The notes beneath the pieces are model-generated. The model saw nothing but the letters and a program-made list of their open reading frames with translations, had not been told where the DNA came from and did not search any database. DNA of 64,000 nt from SIG607 sp045605385. Its GTDB lineage: Bacteria; Bacillota; Clostridia; Oscillospirales; Acutalibacteraceae. This document shows, one piece after another, positions 15,925 through 24,718 of the stretch (position 1 is the first letter of the stretch; every line of letters starts with the position of its first letter). A program made the position numbers and the translations under genes. Location of the stretch: NCBI GenBank assembly GCA_045605385.1, contig JAZUPW010000039.1, forward strand, positions 1 to 64,000, written 5' to 3'.

Positions 15925-16683
15925 ATGCAAATAAATATTGACGGACTTAATATTAATTATATTGATGAAGGCTGTGGTGAAGAAATTTTATTTCTGCACG
16001 GCTGGGGTTCAAGCATACTTCCTTTTTCGCGGCTTATAAATACTTTAAAGCAGAACCACCGTGTTGTTGCGCTTGATTTTCCCGGTTGCGGTGAAAGTGA
16101 TACCATGAGTGAAGCGTGGGATATTGATGATTACTGTGATTTTGTTATAAAGTTTATTAAGGCTGTAAACTTAAATAATCCTGTACTTATAGGCCATTCT
16201 CATGGCGGCAGAGTTATAATGAAACTTGCGGGAAGCAAACAACTGTTTCCGCCTAAAATAGTTTTTTTAGATGCCGCAGGGCTTATTCCTAAAAAGAGTT
16301 TAAAACAAAAAATAAAGGCTAAAAGTTTTAAAATAATAAAACGGTTACTAACCCTTCCCGTTATAAAAAAATTCAGCGGCGGTTTGCTTGAAAAAGCAAG
16401 AAATCATTTTGGCAGTGCCGACTATAACGCCGCACCGCCCGTGCTTAGAAAAACTTTGGTAAACGTTGTTAACGTTGATTTAAGACACCTTTTACCAAAC
16501 ATTTCTTGTCCAACGCTTCTTGTATGGGGTGAAAATGATACAGCAACACCGCTTAGTGATGCTAAAATTATTGAATCGCTTATAAAAGATGCAGGTCTTT
16601 GCGTTATAAAGGGCGGCGGACATTTTTCATTTATAGACAGCCCGTTTGAGGCCTGTGCAATTTTAAAAAGTTTTTTGGGGTAG
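15925..16683 (+). CDS. Alpha/beta hydrolase
   Basis: 252 residues, alpha/beta-hydrolase fold. LFLHGWGSS gives the oxyanion HG motif, the nucleophile elbow is GHSHGG with S92, the acid is D205 in WGENDTATP, and H233 lies in GGGHFSF. No signal peptide. A lysine-rich cap region (about 123-150) suggests an anionic or membrane-associated substrate, but this is speculation. The next gene, a membrane MurF-like protein, starts 6 bp downstream. Confidence 0.88.
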   Translation: MQINIDGLNINYIDEGCGEEILFLHGWGSSILPFSRLINTLKQNHRVVALDFPGCGESDTMSEAWDIDDYCDFVIKFIKAVNLNNPVLIGHSHGGRVIMKLAGSKQLFPPKIVFLDAAGLIPKKSLKQKIKAKSFKIIKRLLTLPVIKKFSGGLLEKARNHFGSADYNAAPPVLRKTLVNVVNVDLRHLLPNISCPTLLVWGENDTATPLSDAKIIESLIKDAGLCVIKGGGHFSFIDSPFEACAILKSFLG

Positions 16684-16689
16684 ATATAT

Positions 16690-18309
16690 ATGCTTACAAG
16701 ATTTTTACAAGCATTTCTTAATACGCATACGTTGTTTTCTTTTGCTTGTATTTGCTTTAGTATTGCAGCACTTTTTTCTGTTACAAGGCAATTACAAATG
16801 CTTCAGCAAAATTCTTACTTTCCGTCAAGATATACTTCGTGGCTTAAGGAAAACGAAGTAAATCAGTTTTTAATAAAAGTACCGCTTTATATATTTTATT
16901 CTTTGCTCAGTTTAAAAAACAATGCGGTATTGCTTTGCATTGCCGTTTACAGTTTACTTTATATGACAGCCTGTATTGTGGGCGCAATAAAAGCGCAGAA
17001 AAAATCAATAATTAAATTGGTTTTCACGGCAAGAATAAAAAGAATGTATTTCTGTTACGCTGTTTTGCTAACAATAATAAGTTGTTTGCAAATATTCCTT
17101 GCAAAGGGAAGTTACTATTGGTTTTTAAGCCTTGCGTTTTTGTTGGCGTTACTTCCTTATATTGCGGTATATATGTTGTGGGCGTTAATGTATCCTGCCG
17201 AAAAAATTATTACAAAACATTATACAAACGATGCCAAAAAGATATTAAGTGATTTTGGCGGAAGATTAAAAATAGTGGGCATTACAGGCTCTTACGGAAA
17301 AACAGGTACTAAAAACATTCTTTACAAAATGTTAAGCGAAAAGTATAACACGCTTATTACGCCTAAAAACTTTAACACGCCAATGGGTGTTGTGCGTACC
17401 GTAAGAGAATATATGCGTCCCGAAACAGAAATTTTTATTTGTGAAATGGGCGCTAAAAAGGTTGGCGATATTAAAGAACTTTGCGACCTTGTAGGTAGAG
17501 TTGATTACGGTATTATTACCTCAATTGGACCTCAGCATTTAGATACTTTTGGCGATATTAATACAGTTATCAATACAAAATTTGAACTTTACGATGCCGT
17601 TTCTTGCTTTAACGGAAGTGTTTTTGCCAATACCGATAACAAATATATAAAAGAAAAGTCAATAAGCGCAAATGTTATTCCTTACGGAAGCGACACTTCG
17701 CTTAAGTTTTATGCCGATAACGTTGAAATGGGCGAAATAGGACAAAGTTTTGATTTGCATCTTGAAAATGAATGTATAAACGTTCACACAAAACTTTTAG
17801 GTCAGCACAATATTTTAAATATTGTGGGCGCGGCGGCTCTTGCTTATAAAATGGGCGTTTCAGCCAAGCAGATTGCTTTTGCGGTTTCGCGCCTTTGCGC
17901 TGTTGAACACCGCCTTGAACTTAAACCTTATATAGCAGGTTCAACTTTAATAGACGATGCTTATAATGCTAACCCCGAAGGTTGTCTTGAAGCCTGCAGG
18001 GTACTTTCGCGTTTTAAAAATAAAAAGCGCATAATTGTTACTCCCGGCCTTGTTGAACTTGGCGAAAAAGAGTACGAATGTAACTATAACCTTGGAAAAG
18101 AAGCGGCAAATTGTGCCGATATTATAATACTTGTGGGCAAACAGCACAGCAAACCTATTGCCGAAGGTGTAAAGGATGCAGGATTTAAAGAAGAAAACCT
18201 TTATATAGTTTCTTCTTTTAAAGAAGCAAGTAACGTTTTTACACCAATGTGCAATAAAGATACGGTTTTGCTGTTTGAAAACGATTTACCCGATAATTAC
18301 CTTAAATAA
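16690..18309 (+). CDS. Membrane-anchored MurF-like Mur ligase
   Basis: 539 residues. The first 170 or so are hydrophobic with about four or five membrane segments, replacing the usual substrate-binding domain of MurF. The ATP-binding Mur ligase domain follows, with P-loop GITGSYGKTGTKN (about 196-208), then EMGAKKVGDI, SIGPQHLDTF and a C-terminal domain with VEHRLELKP and DDAYNANP. MurF adds D-Ala-D-Ala to the UDP-MurNAc-tripeptide. The adjacent ddl supports that role. A ligase for another amino acid or polymer is the alternative. Confidence 0.8.
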   Translation: MLTRFLQAFLNTHTLFSFACICFSIAALFSVTRQLQMLQQNSYFPSRYTSWLKENEVNQFLIKVPLYIFYSLLSLKNNAVLLCIAVYSLLYMTACIVGAIKAQKKSIIKLVFTARIKRMYFCYAVLLTIISCLQIFLAKGSYYWFLSLAFLLALLPYIAVYMLWALMYPAEKIITKHYTNDAKKILSDFGGRLKIVGITGSYGKTGTKNILYKMLSEKYNTLITPKNFNTPMGVVRTVREYMRPETEIFICEMGAKKVGDIKELCDLVGRVDYGIITSIGPQHLDTFGDINTVINTKFELYDAVSCFNGSVFANTDNKYIKEKSISANVIPYGSDTSLKFYADNVEMGEIGQSFDLHLENECINVHTKLLGQHNILNIVGAAALAYKMGVSAKQIAFAVSRLCAVEHRLELKPYIAGSTLIDDAYNANPEGCLEACRVLSRFKNKKRIIVTPGLVELGEKEYECNYNLGKEAANCADIIILVGKQHSKPIAEGVKDAGFKEENLYIVSSFKEASNVFTPMCNKDTVLLFENDLPDNYLK

Positions 18310-18320
18310 GGAGAACTCTT

Positions 18321-19520
18321 ATGAAAATTAACGTTGCATTTTTCTTTGGTTGCAGAAGTGTTGAACACGAAGTTTCTATTATTTCGGCTGTTCAGGCTAT
18401 GAAAAATATTGATAAAGAAAAATATAATGTAATTCCCGTTTACGTTTCAAAAACAGGCGAAATGTATACGGGCGAAGCACTTTTTGAAATAAAGAACTAC
18501 CGTAATATAGAACAACTTGTTAAAGGCCTTGATGCCGTTACCTTTAAAAGAAACGGTGAAAAGGTTGTTATGTCTTACGAAAAAGCATCGGTTTTTTCGT
18601 CTAAAAAGCCCGTAACGGTTGACGTTGCTTTTCCCGTTGTTCACGGTACAAACTGTGAAGACGGCACTATTCAGGGTTTCTTTGAATTTTTAGGCCTTGC
18701 ATACGTTGGTTGTGATATACTTTCAAGCGCCGTTGGTATGGATAAAGTTGTATTTAAAGACGTGTTAAAACGAAACGGACTTCCCGTGCTTGATTGCGTT
18801 TGTTTTTATGCAAGGGATTTTGCGCTTGAACCGCAAAAAATTATGGATGAAATAGAAACAAAAATTGGTTTCCCCGTTATTGTTAAACCTGTAAATTTGG
18901 GCTCAAGCGTTGGTATAAAAAAGGTAAATTGCAAAGAAGAACTTTATGCCGCTCTTGAATATGCGGCAGCCTTTGCCGATAAAATTCTTGCTGAACGCGC
19001 CGTAACCGATTTAAGAGAAATTAACTGTTCGGTATTGGGCGATGCTAACGATTGCAAGGCAAGTGTTTGCGAAGAACCTTTTATGAACGATGAAATTCTT
19101 TCTTATGAAGATAAGTATTTGGGCGGTTCTAAATCAAGTAAGGGCGGCAGTAAGGGTATGGCTTCTCTTGCCCGTAAAGTACCTGCTGATTTAAATGAAA
19201 GCAAAAGTGAAGAAATCAGAACTCTTGCAACCGATATATTTAAAATTTTAGGTTGTAACGGTGTTGTAAGAATAGACTTTATAATAGATACAAAAACCGA
19301 TAAAGTGTATGCTAACGAAATAAACACAATTCCTGGGTCTCTTGCTTTTTATTTGTGGGAGGCAACCGGTGTGAAATACAGCGAACTGCTTGATACAATG
19401 ATATCACTTGCCTTTGCCCGTAAGCGTAACCGCGAAAATTTAAGTTTCAGCATAGATACCAATATACTTTCAAACGCCGATTTGGGCGGTGCGAAGTCAA
19501 GCAAAGGCGGTAAACTTTAA
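18321..19520 (+). CDS. ddl: D-alanine--D-alanine ligase
   Basis: 399 residues, longer than the usual 300-360. ATP-grasp enzyme making D-Ala-D-Ala. Motifs: FFGCRSVEHEVSIISA at the N-terminus, GFPVIVKPVNLGSSVG in the ATP-binding lobe, and NEINTIPGSLAFYLW at the metal/active site. A Gly/Lys/Ser-rich insert (GGSKSSKGGSKGM) sits in the omega-loop region, and a similar tail (GGAKSSKGGKL) ends the protein. TAATG couples the stop to the next start. Confidence 0.93.
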   Translation: MKINVAFFFGCRSVEHEVSIISAVQAMKNIDKEKYNVIPVYVSKTGEMYTGEALFEIKNYRNIEQLVKGLDAVTFKRNGEKVVMSYEKASVFSSKKPVTVDVAFPVVHGTNCEDGTIQGFFEFLGLAYVGCDILSSAVGMDKVVFKDVLKRNGLPVLDCVCFYARDFALEPQKIMDEIETKIGFPVIVKPVNLGSSVGIKKVNCKEELYAALEYAAAFADKILAERAVTDLREINCSVLGDANDCKASVCEEPFMNDEILSYEDKYLGGSKSSKGGSKGMASLARKVPADLNESKSEEIRTLATDIFKILGCNGVVRIDFIIDTKTDKVYANEINTIPGSLAFYLWEATGVKYSELLDTMISLAFARKRNRENLSFSIDTNILSNADLGGAKSSKGGKL

Positions 19521-20707
19521 TGGTTGGCTTTTTACTTAAATTATTTGTAAAAGACTACAATAACACCAAAGACAATTCCGTGCGTGAAAATTACGGTACT
19601 TTTGCGGGAATTTTCGGTATTATATGTAATTTATTTTTGTGCGCGTTAAAGGTAAGCATTGGAATTATTACAAAAAGTATTTCAATAATGGCAGACGGCC
19701 TTAATAACCTTACCGATATGGGCTCAAGTGTTGTTACTATGATAGGATTCCGCCTTTCAAACAAACCTGCCGACCCTGAACATCCCTTCGGCCACGGCAG
19801 AATGGAATATCTTTCGGCATTTATTGTTTCCTGTATTATTTTGCTTTTGGGCGGCGAACTTTTTACAAGCAGTATAAAAGCGCTTATAAACGGCGATGCT
19901 ATGCCTGTTTACAGCAATACTGCAATAATAATTCTTGTTGTTTCGGTATTTGTTAAACTTTATATGTTTTTCTTTAATAAAAAACTTTCCCGCCTTGTAG
20001 ATTCTTCGGCGCTTTCGGCAACTGCTCAGGACTGCATTAACGATGCAATAGCAACCTTTGTAATTCTTTTAAGCGTTGTTATTTCTAAAACCGTAGCGCT
20101 TTCCTTTAATTTAGACGCCGTAATGGGTATAGCGGTTGCGCTGTTTATTCTTTATTCGGGTTTTAATGCGGCTAAAGAAACAATAGGACAGCTTTTAGGC
20201 GAACCTCCTGATAAGGAGTTGTTGGAAGAAATAGAAAGCATTTTACTTTCCTTTAGCGATTTTAAAGATATACACGATTTAATTGTACATAATTACGGTC
20301 CCGGAAGAATGTTTGCTTCGGTACATATAGAAGTAGACCAGAATATAGATATAGTTCACTGCCACGAACAGGTTGATTTGTGCGAAAAACTTATAGAAGA
20401 AAAAACGGGCGTTGTAATTACAATACACATGGACCCCGTTAATACAAGTGATGAAGAAGTTGAAAGTATTAAGAAAGAGGTTTTATGTGCGGTAAAAAAC
20501 ATAGATGAACGCCTTACTATTCACGATTTCCGAACAACCCCAAAGGGAACACAGCGTACAAATCTTATTTTCGATGCCGTTATGCCGTCTTCTTTGAAAA
20601 TAAGCAAAACGGAATTAGAACAAAGAATAGGCGAAGAGGTTGCGAAAATAGACCCCACTTACGTTTGTGTTGTTACTATTGATACCGATTTCACAGGAAG
20701 GACGTAA
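19520..20707 (+). CDS. Cation diffusion facilitator (CDF) family transporter
   Basis: 395 residues. About six membrane segments in the first 220 residues, with a metal site in ADGLNNLTDMGSS and the loop HPFGHGRMEYLSA. A cytoplasmic ferredoxin-like domain follows. Such proteins export Zn2+, Mn2+, Fe2+ or similar ions in exchange for protons; the metal is not decidable here. It is translationally coupled to ddl. Confidence 0.93.
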   Translation: MVGFLLKLFVKDYNNTKDNSVRENYGTFAGIFGIICNLFLCALKVSIGIITKSISIMADGLNNLTDMGSSVVTMIGFRLSNKPADPEHPFGHGRMEYLSAFIVSCIILLLGGELFTSSIKALINGDAMPVYSNTAIIILVVSVFVKLYMFFFNKKLSRLVDSSALSATAQDCINDAIATFVILLSVVISKTVALSFNLDAVMGIAVALFILYSGFNAAKETIGQLLGEPPDKELLEEIESILLSFSDFKDIHDLIVHNYGPGRMFASVHIEVDQNIDIVHCHEQVDLCEKLIEEKTGVVITIHMDPVNTSDEEVESIKKEVLCAVKNIDERLTIHDFRTTPKGTQRTNLIFDAVMPSSLKISKTELEQRIGEEVAKIDPTYVCVVTIDTDFTGRT

Positions 20708-20710
20708 AAA

Positions 20711-22390
20711 ATGAAATCAATGTATTTTAAAATGCCTAAAGTTGAATGCTTTACCGATATTGTGTTGCTGTTAAGCATTGTTTTTGTGGGCGGTTTTAAC
20801 GAATACGTTTCCTGTATATTATCTGTTATTCTTTGCGCGTATTTGGTTTTTAAAACAATAAAAACAAAAAAGCTGTTAATTAAGCCTTCCATTACACTTT
20901 TAAGCGTTGCGCTTATTTGTTTGGGATACGGGTTTACTATTATTTATGCAGTGGATTCGGGAATGGCGTTTATTGGTTTTGTAAAGTATTTGCCGCTTAT
21001 TCTTTTCCTTGTTGCAAATTGGCAGTCAGGGAAGAGTAAATACGCCGAAATACTTCCCGCTTTTGCGGCAATATTAACCGTTATTTCGGGCATTGGTATG
21101 TACATACCGCTTTTTAAGCCTTTTTTTACGGTGGCGGAACGATTAGCGGGTTTTTTTGAATACCCCAATACCTTTGCGTTGTTTTTACTTGTTTGCGAAT
21201 TGCTTTTATTTAAAAAGACAAGCTTTAAAATAACCGATTTTGTAATAATGGCAATTTTATCTTTCGGCATTTTCTTAACGGGTAGCCGAACCGTGTTTGT
21301 GCTTTTCTTTATTGCTAATGCTCTTGCGGTATTTTTTATTGCAAAGCGAGAAGTAAGAAAAATACTTATTATTGTATTTTTATGTGCGGTTGCTGTTCTT
21401 AGCGCATTTATTATTTTTTCAGATAACCTTATTTTTGCAAGATTTTTGCGAATTTCTTTAAATGAAACCACCTTTGTGGGACGTTTTCTTTATTTCTACG
21501 ACGCTTTGCCTATAATGTTAAAAAATCCGTTTGGGTTAGGATACACAGGCTACAGTCATATTCAGCATTCGGTTCAAACGGGTGTTTATACGGTTCGTTA
21601 TATACACAATGACTTTTTACAGTTTGTGCTTGATATAGGTTTTATTCCTGCGCTTTTGTTTATAGCGGCAATTATAAGAAAAATATTTAAAAAAGACACC
21701 CCGAATTATATAAGAATAATTCTTTTAACCGTTTGCGCTCACAGTTGTTTTGATTTTAACTTACAGTATTTAAGCGTTTTCTTTATACTTCTTTTATTGC
21801 TTGAAGATAATGAAAGACAGCCTAAGGAAATAAAGAAAAATCTGTGGAGTGTACAATCGGCGTTAGCCGTTGTTCTGGTGATTAGTATTTATATGGGCAT
21901 TTCACTTTCGCTTGCACACTTTGATGCAAGGCTGGCAAGTGATAAAATGTACCCCTTTAATACCGATAACAAAATTGCAATGTTGGCGGTAGAAACCGAT
22001 ATTAACCGTGCAAATACACTTGCAAATGAAATACAACAGCAAAACAGCGCCACCTATATTCCGTATGGAATAAAGGCAAAATACGCTTATTCAAAGGGTG
22101 AATTTACTGCTGTTATTAAAAATAAGCAAATAGCCTTTACTAAAAACCCGTTCAATTACGATGAATACGAAGAATATTGCCGTATGCTTATTAACGGTAT
22201 CGCCCTTTATCAGAAAGCGGGCGACAGGGAGAGTGTCAACGTTTGTAGAACCGAACTTTTAAAAACAAAGGCATTACTTGAAAAAAACAAAGAGCGTTTA
22301 AGCAGTCTTGGTAAAAAAATCAAAGACCAACCGAACACTGTTTTAAGCGAAGAAATACTTTACTATATAGAAAACAGTCTTACCCAGTAA
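20711..22390 (+). CDS. O-antigen ligase/polymerase-like membrane protein
   Basis: 559 residues. About eleven membrane segments, with the Wzy_C-type central region FFEYPNTFALFLL...LTGSRT and the periplasmic loop NPFGLGYTGY...HNDFLQ typical of O-antigen ligase/polymerase (WaaL/Wzy) proteins. The C-terminal 150 residues are soluble and helical, TPR-like. Likely acts in surface glycan assembly. It closes the nth-to-here run. Confidence 0.82.
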   Translation: MKSMYFKMPKVECFTDIVLLLSIVFVGGFNEYVSCILSVILCAYLVFKTIKTKKLLIKPSITLLSVALICLGYGFTIIYAVDSGMAFIGFVKYLPLILFLVANWQSGKSKYAEILPAFAAILTVISGIGMYIPLFKPFFTVAERLAGFFEYPNTFALFLLVCELLLFKKTSFKITDFVIMAILSFGIFLTGSRTVFVLFFIANALAVFFIAKREVRKILIIVFLCAVAVLSAFIIFSDNLIFARFLRISLNETTFVGRFLYFYDALPIMLKNPFGLGYTGYSHIQHSVQTGVYTVRYIHNDFLQFVLDIGFIPALLFIAAIIRKIFKKDTPNYIRIILLTVCAHSCFDFNLQYLSVFFILLLLLEDNERQPKEIKKNLWSVQSALAVVLVISIYMGISLSLAHFDARLASDKMYPFNTDNKIAMLAVETDINRANTLANEIQQQNSATYIPYGIKAKYAYSKGEFTAVIKNKQIAFTKNPFNYDEYEEYCRMLINGIALYQKAGDRESVNVCRTELLKTKALLEKNKERLSSLGKKIKDQPNTVLSEEILYYIENSLTQ

Positions 22391-22406
22391 TGGGAAAGAC
22401 TGTTTT
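22371..22406. terminator. Bidirectional terminator between convergent genes
   Basis: Arms at 22371-22385 and 22392-22406 pair almost perfectly and end in a T-run. The hairpin overlaps the end of the O-antigen-ligase-like gene and abuts the stop of mtaB on the other strand. Confidence 0.8.
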
Positions 22407-22407
22407 T

Positions 22408-23691
22408 TTATACTTCTTCTGCTATAAGGCAATCGTTTTCGGCGGCAATGATTTTAACTTTTAGAATTTGTCCTTGAAGTGAAGAAGCGTGTTTTAACTT
22501 TACACGGCTGTAGTTTTCGCTGTAACCGTAGTTATAGCCGTCTTCTTCGGTTTCAAAAAGCACCGAAACCGTTTTGCCTATTTGTGAGGCTAAAAACTGC
22601 TTTTCGCAATAATTTGCGGCTTCTATCATAATTTTGCTTCTAAGCGATTTCGTTTTTTTGTCAATTTGGTCTTTATAATTGTAAGCGGCAGTGCCTTCGC
22701 GCCTTGAATAAGCAAAAACGTGCGCTTTTGCAAAGCATATTTCTTTTAAAAAGTTAACACTTTTCTTGAAATCTTCTTCGGTTTCGCCTGCAAAACCAAC
22801 CATAATATCGGTGGTTATTGAAGCGTTTTCAAAGGTGTTTTTAATACGGTTTACCAAATCTCTGTAAAAGGCGGTATCGTAATGCCTATTCATTCGCATT
22901 AGTGTGTTGTCACAACCCGATTGCAGTGATAAATGAAATTGCGGACAAAACTTTTCTTCTTCGCTTAAACCCTTTAGCATTTCATTAGTCATGTGGTCGG
23001 GTTCAAGCGAACCTAAACGCACACGCTTAATTTTACTTATACTGCAAACAGCCTTTACGGCATCAAGCAAAGTAAGACCGTTATCTTTTCCGTAAGCCGA
23101 AAGGTTTATGCCTACAAGCACAATTTCACAAAAACCGCTTTCTGAAAGGAAACGCGCTTCTTCTTTAATTTCTTCAATACTTTTGCTGCGAACAAAACCT
23201 CTTGCTTTGGGGATAATACAATAGGTGCAGTATCTTTCGCAACCGTCCTCAATTTTCATAAAAGCGCGGGTGCGTTCATCAAAACTTCTTATCAACGGCG
23301 TATTAAAGATTTCATCTTTAGCGTGATTATTAACCTTTAAAATTCTTTTTTTGTTTTCAATAAAATCTTTAACAAGAAGCGGAATACTTTGCGTATCGGT
23401 ATTTCCCGTTACAATATCTGCTTCACTTAATTGGTCGGCACTTTCTTTAAATGCCTGCGGCATACATCCGCAAAGAACAATAACCGCATTGTTAAGACTT
23501 TTGTAATGTCTTACTGCCTGACGGGTTTTTCGGTCGCTTTCGGCAGTTACCGTGCAGGAATTGATAACAATAACGTCGGCAGAATTATATTCGGCGGTAA
23601 CGGTAAAACCGTTTATCTGGAATGCTTCTTTTAGCATTTGTGTTTCGTATTGGTTAACTTTGCAACCAAGTGTATAAAAAGCAACTTTCAA
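22408..23691 (-). CDS. mtaB: tRNA t6A37 methylthiotransferase MtaB
   Basis: 427 residues from TTG 23691, nine bases after GGAGG; longer in-frame starts lack a ribosome site and homology. Radical-SAM methylthiotransferase that makes ms2t6A37. The N-terminal MTTase domain opens with KVAFYTLGCKVNQYE (C10) and has further cysteines in INSCTVT (C46) and VLCGCMP. The radical-SAM CxxxCxxC is C151, C155, C158. A C-terminal TRAM domain ends the protein. The length and LGCKVNQYE favour MtaB over MiaB or RimO. Confidence 0.92.
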   Translation of the reverse strand: MKVAFYTLGCKVNQYETQMLKEAFQINGFTVTAEYNSADVIVINSCTVTAESDRKTRQAVRHYKSLNNAVIVLCGCMPQAFKESADQLSEADIVTGNTDTQSIPLLVKDFIENKKRILKVNNHAKDEIFNTPLIRSFDERTRAFMKIEDGCERYCTYCIIPKARGFVRSKSIEEIKEEARFLSESGFCEIVLVGINLSAYGKDNGLTLLDAVKAVCSISKIKRVRLGSLEPDHMTNEMLKGLSEEEKFCPQFHLSLQSGCDNTLMRMNRHYDTAFYRDLVNRIKNTFENASITTDIMVGFAGETEEDFKKSVNFLKEICFAKAHVFAYSRREGTAAYNYKDQIDKKTKSLRSKIMIEAANYCEKQFLASQIGKTVSVLFETEEDGYNYGYSENYSRVKLKHASSLQGQILKVKIIAAENDCLIAEEV

Positions 23692-23721
23692 ATGAGTTTC
23701 CTCCAAAATTATTACAAATAT

Positions 23722-23750
23722 ATTATATTTCAATTTCTGCCGTTTTTCAA
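23722..23750 (-). promoter_or_regulatory. mtaB promoter
   Basis: On the minus strand TTGAAA (23745-23750), 17 bp, TATAAT (23722-23727), about 30 bp upstream of the TTG start. Confidence 0.6.
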
Positions 23751-23756
23751 CTGATA

Positions 23757-23785
23757 TTGACAAACTAAATAAAATTTAGTAGAAT
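23757..23785 (+). promoter_or_regulatory. Promoter of the HPr-like gene with palindromic spacer
   Basis: TTGACA (23757-23762), 17 bp, TAGAAT (23780-23785). The spacer is almost entirely a perfect inverted repeat, ACTAAAT-AAA-ATTTAGT (23764-23780), a possible operator. Confidence 0.6.
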
Positions 23786-23819
23786 AAACTTGTAAATATT
23801 TCTATTAAAGGTGAATGAA

Positions 23820-24056
23820 ATGACAGAAATTCTGCTTTTAGATAATATGGAAAAGGTTAAAGAGTTTGTTTCAATTGCGCTTACAAAATCTTACGACGTT
23901 GATCTTGTTTCGGGTAAATACGTAATTAACGGCAAATCCATCATGGGTATTTTTTCACTTGATTTAACAAAACCTATTATGGTAAATGCCGATGTAGGCG
24001 ACGATAATGAATTTGCCTTGCAAATAGAAAAATTTATATTTGAAAATAAAAAATAA
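23820..24056 (+). CDS. HPr-like protein lacking the phosphorylatable histidine
   Basis: 78 residues from ATG 23820; AAAGGTG (23807-23813) is the ribosome site, which excludes the GTG at 23811. The C-terminal half matches HPr of the sugar phosphotransferase system, including KSIMGIFSL around the regulatory serine. The N-terminal active-site loop GIHARPA is absent; the equivalent stretch reads DNMEKVKEF. It can therefore not carry phosphate on His15. It may act as a decoy or regulatory HPr. It is followed by a DUF975 gene. Confidence 0.75.
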   Translation: MTEILLLDNMEKVKEFVSIALTKSYDVDLVSGKYVINGKSIMGIFSLDLTKPIMVNADVGDDNEFALQIEKFIFENKK

Positions 24057-24073
24057 AAAAGGGGTTAAATTTT

Positions 24074-24682
24074 ATGATTAACAGACAAGCAATTAAAGAA
24101 AACGCAAAATTCCAATTAGGAAACAACTTATTCGGCAAAGTATGGCTTATGGCAGTTCTTGTGTGCTTAATTGAAAGCGCTATTCTTTCTGCTGCAAGCA
24201 GTATGCTTCCCGTTGCATCGCTTATCCTTGCGGGTCCGCTTGGTGTGGGTGTTGCATTTGTTTTCCTTGGCCTTGCAAACGGAAGAAACGAAGTGAAAAT
24301 TGAAGAAGTATTTACCGTTGGCTTTTCTGCACAATTCGGCAGAAACCTGTTATTAGGACTTCTTACCGGTATATTTGTTGCCTTGTGGTCTCTTTTGCTT
24401 GTTGTCCCCGGTATTGTTAAGGCTTATGCTTACAGATTTGCTCCGTATATTGCTAACGACCATCCCGAATACACTTGGCGTCAGTGCCTTGATGAAAGCA
24501 TAAAGATGACCGAAGGCCACAAAATGGACCTTTTTGTACTTGATTTAAGTTTTATAGGTTGGTATTTTGTGGGTTCGCTTTGCTTGGGTGTCGGTACTCT
24601 TTGGGTTGCCGCTTACCATATGACAAGCCTTGCTAACTATTACGAAGCAGTAAAGGGCATTCCTTCAGTAGAAGTACAGTAA
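24074..24682 (+). CDS. DUF975 family membrane protein
   Basis: 202 residues, four or five membrane segments. The N-terminal INRQAIKENAKFQL and the motif FAPYIANDHPEYTWRQCL with ESIKMTEGHK are characteristic of DUF975 proteins of Firmicutes, whose function is unknown. It starts 17 bp after the HPr-like gene with AAAAGGGG as ribosome site, so the two are probably cotranscribed. Confidence 0.82.
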   Translation: MINRQAIKENAKFQLGNNLFGKVWLMAVLVCLIESAILSAASSMLPVASLILAGPLGVGVAFVFLGLANGRNEVKIEEVFTVGFSAQFGRNLLLGLLTGIFVALWSLLLVVPGIVKAYAYRFAPYIANDHPEYTWRQCLDESIKMTEGHKMDLFVLDLSFIGWYFVGSLCLGVGTLWVAAYHMTSLANYYEAVKGIPSVEVQ

Positions 24683-24691
24683 TATAGTTTA

Positions 24692-24718
24692 AAAGCCTCG
24701 CGTTAAGCGAGGCTTTTT
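24692..24718. terminator. Bidirectional terminator
   Basis: 11-bp perfect stem, AAAAGCCTCGC (24692-24702) with GCGAGGCTTTT (24708-24718), loop GTTAA. It serves DUF975 and the convergent ABC gene. Confidence 0.85.
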
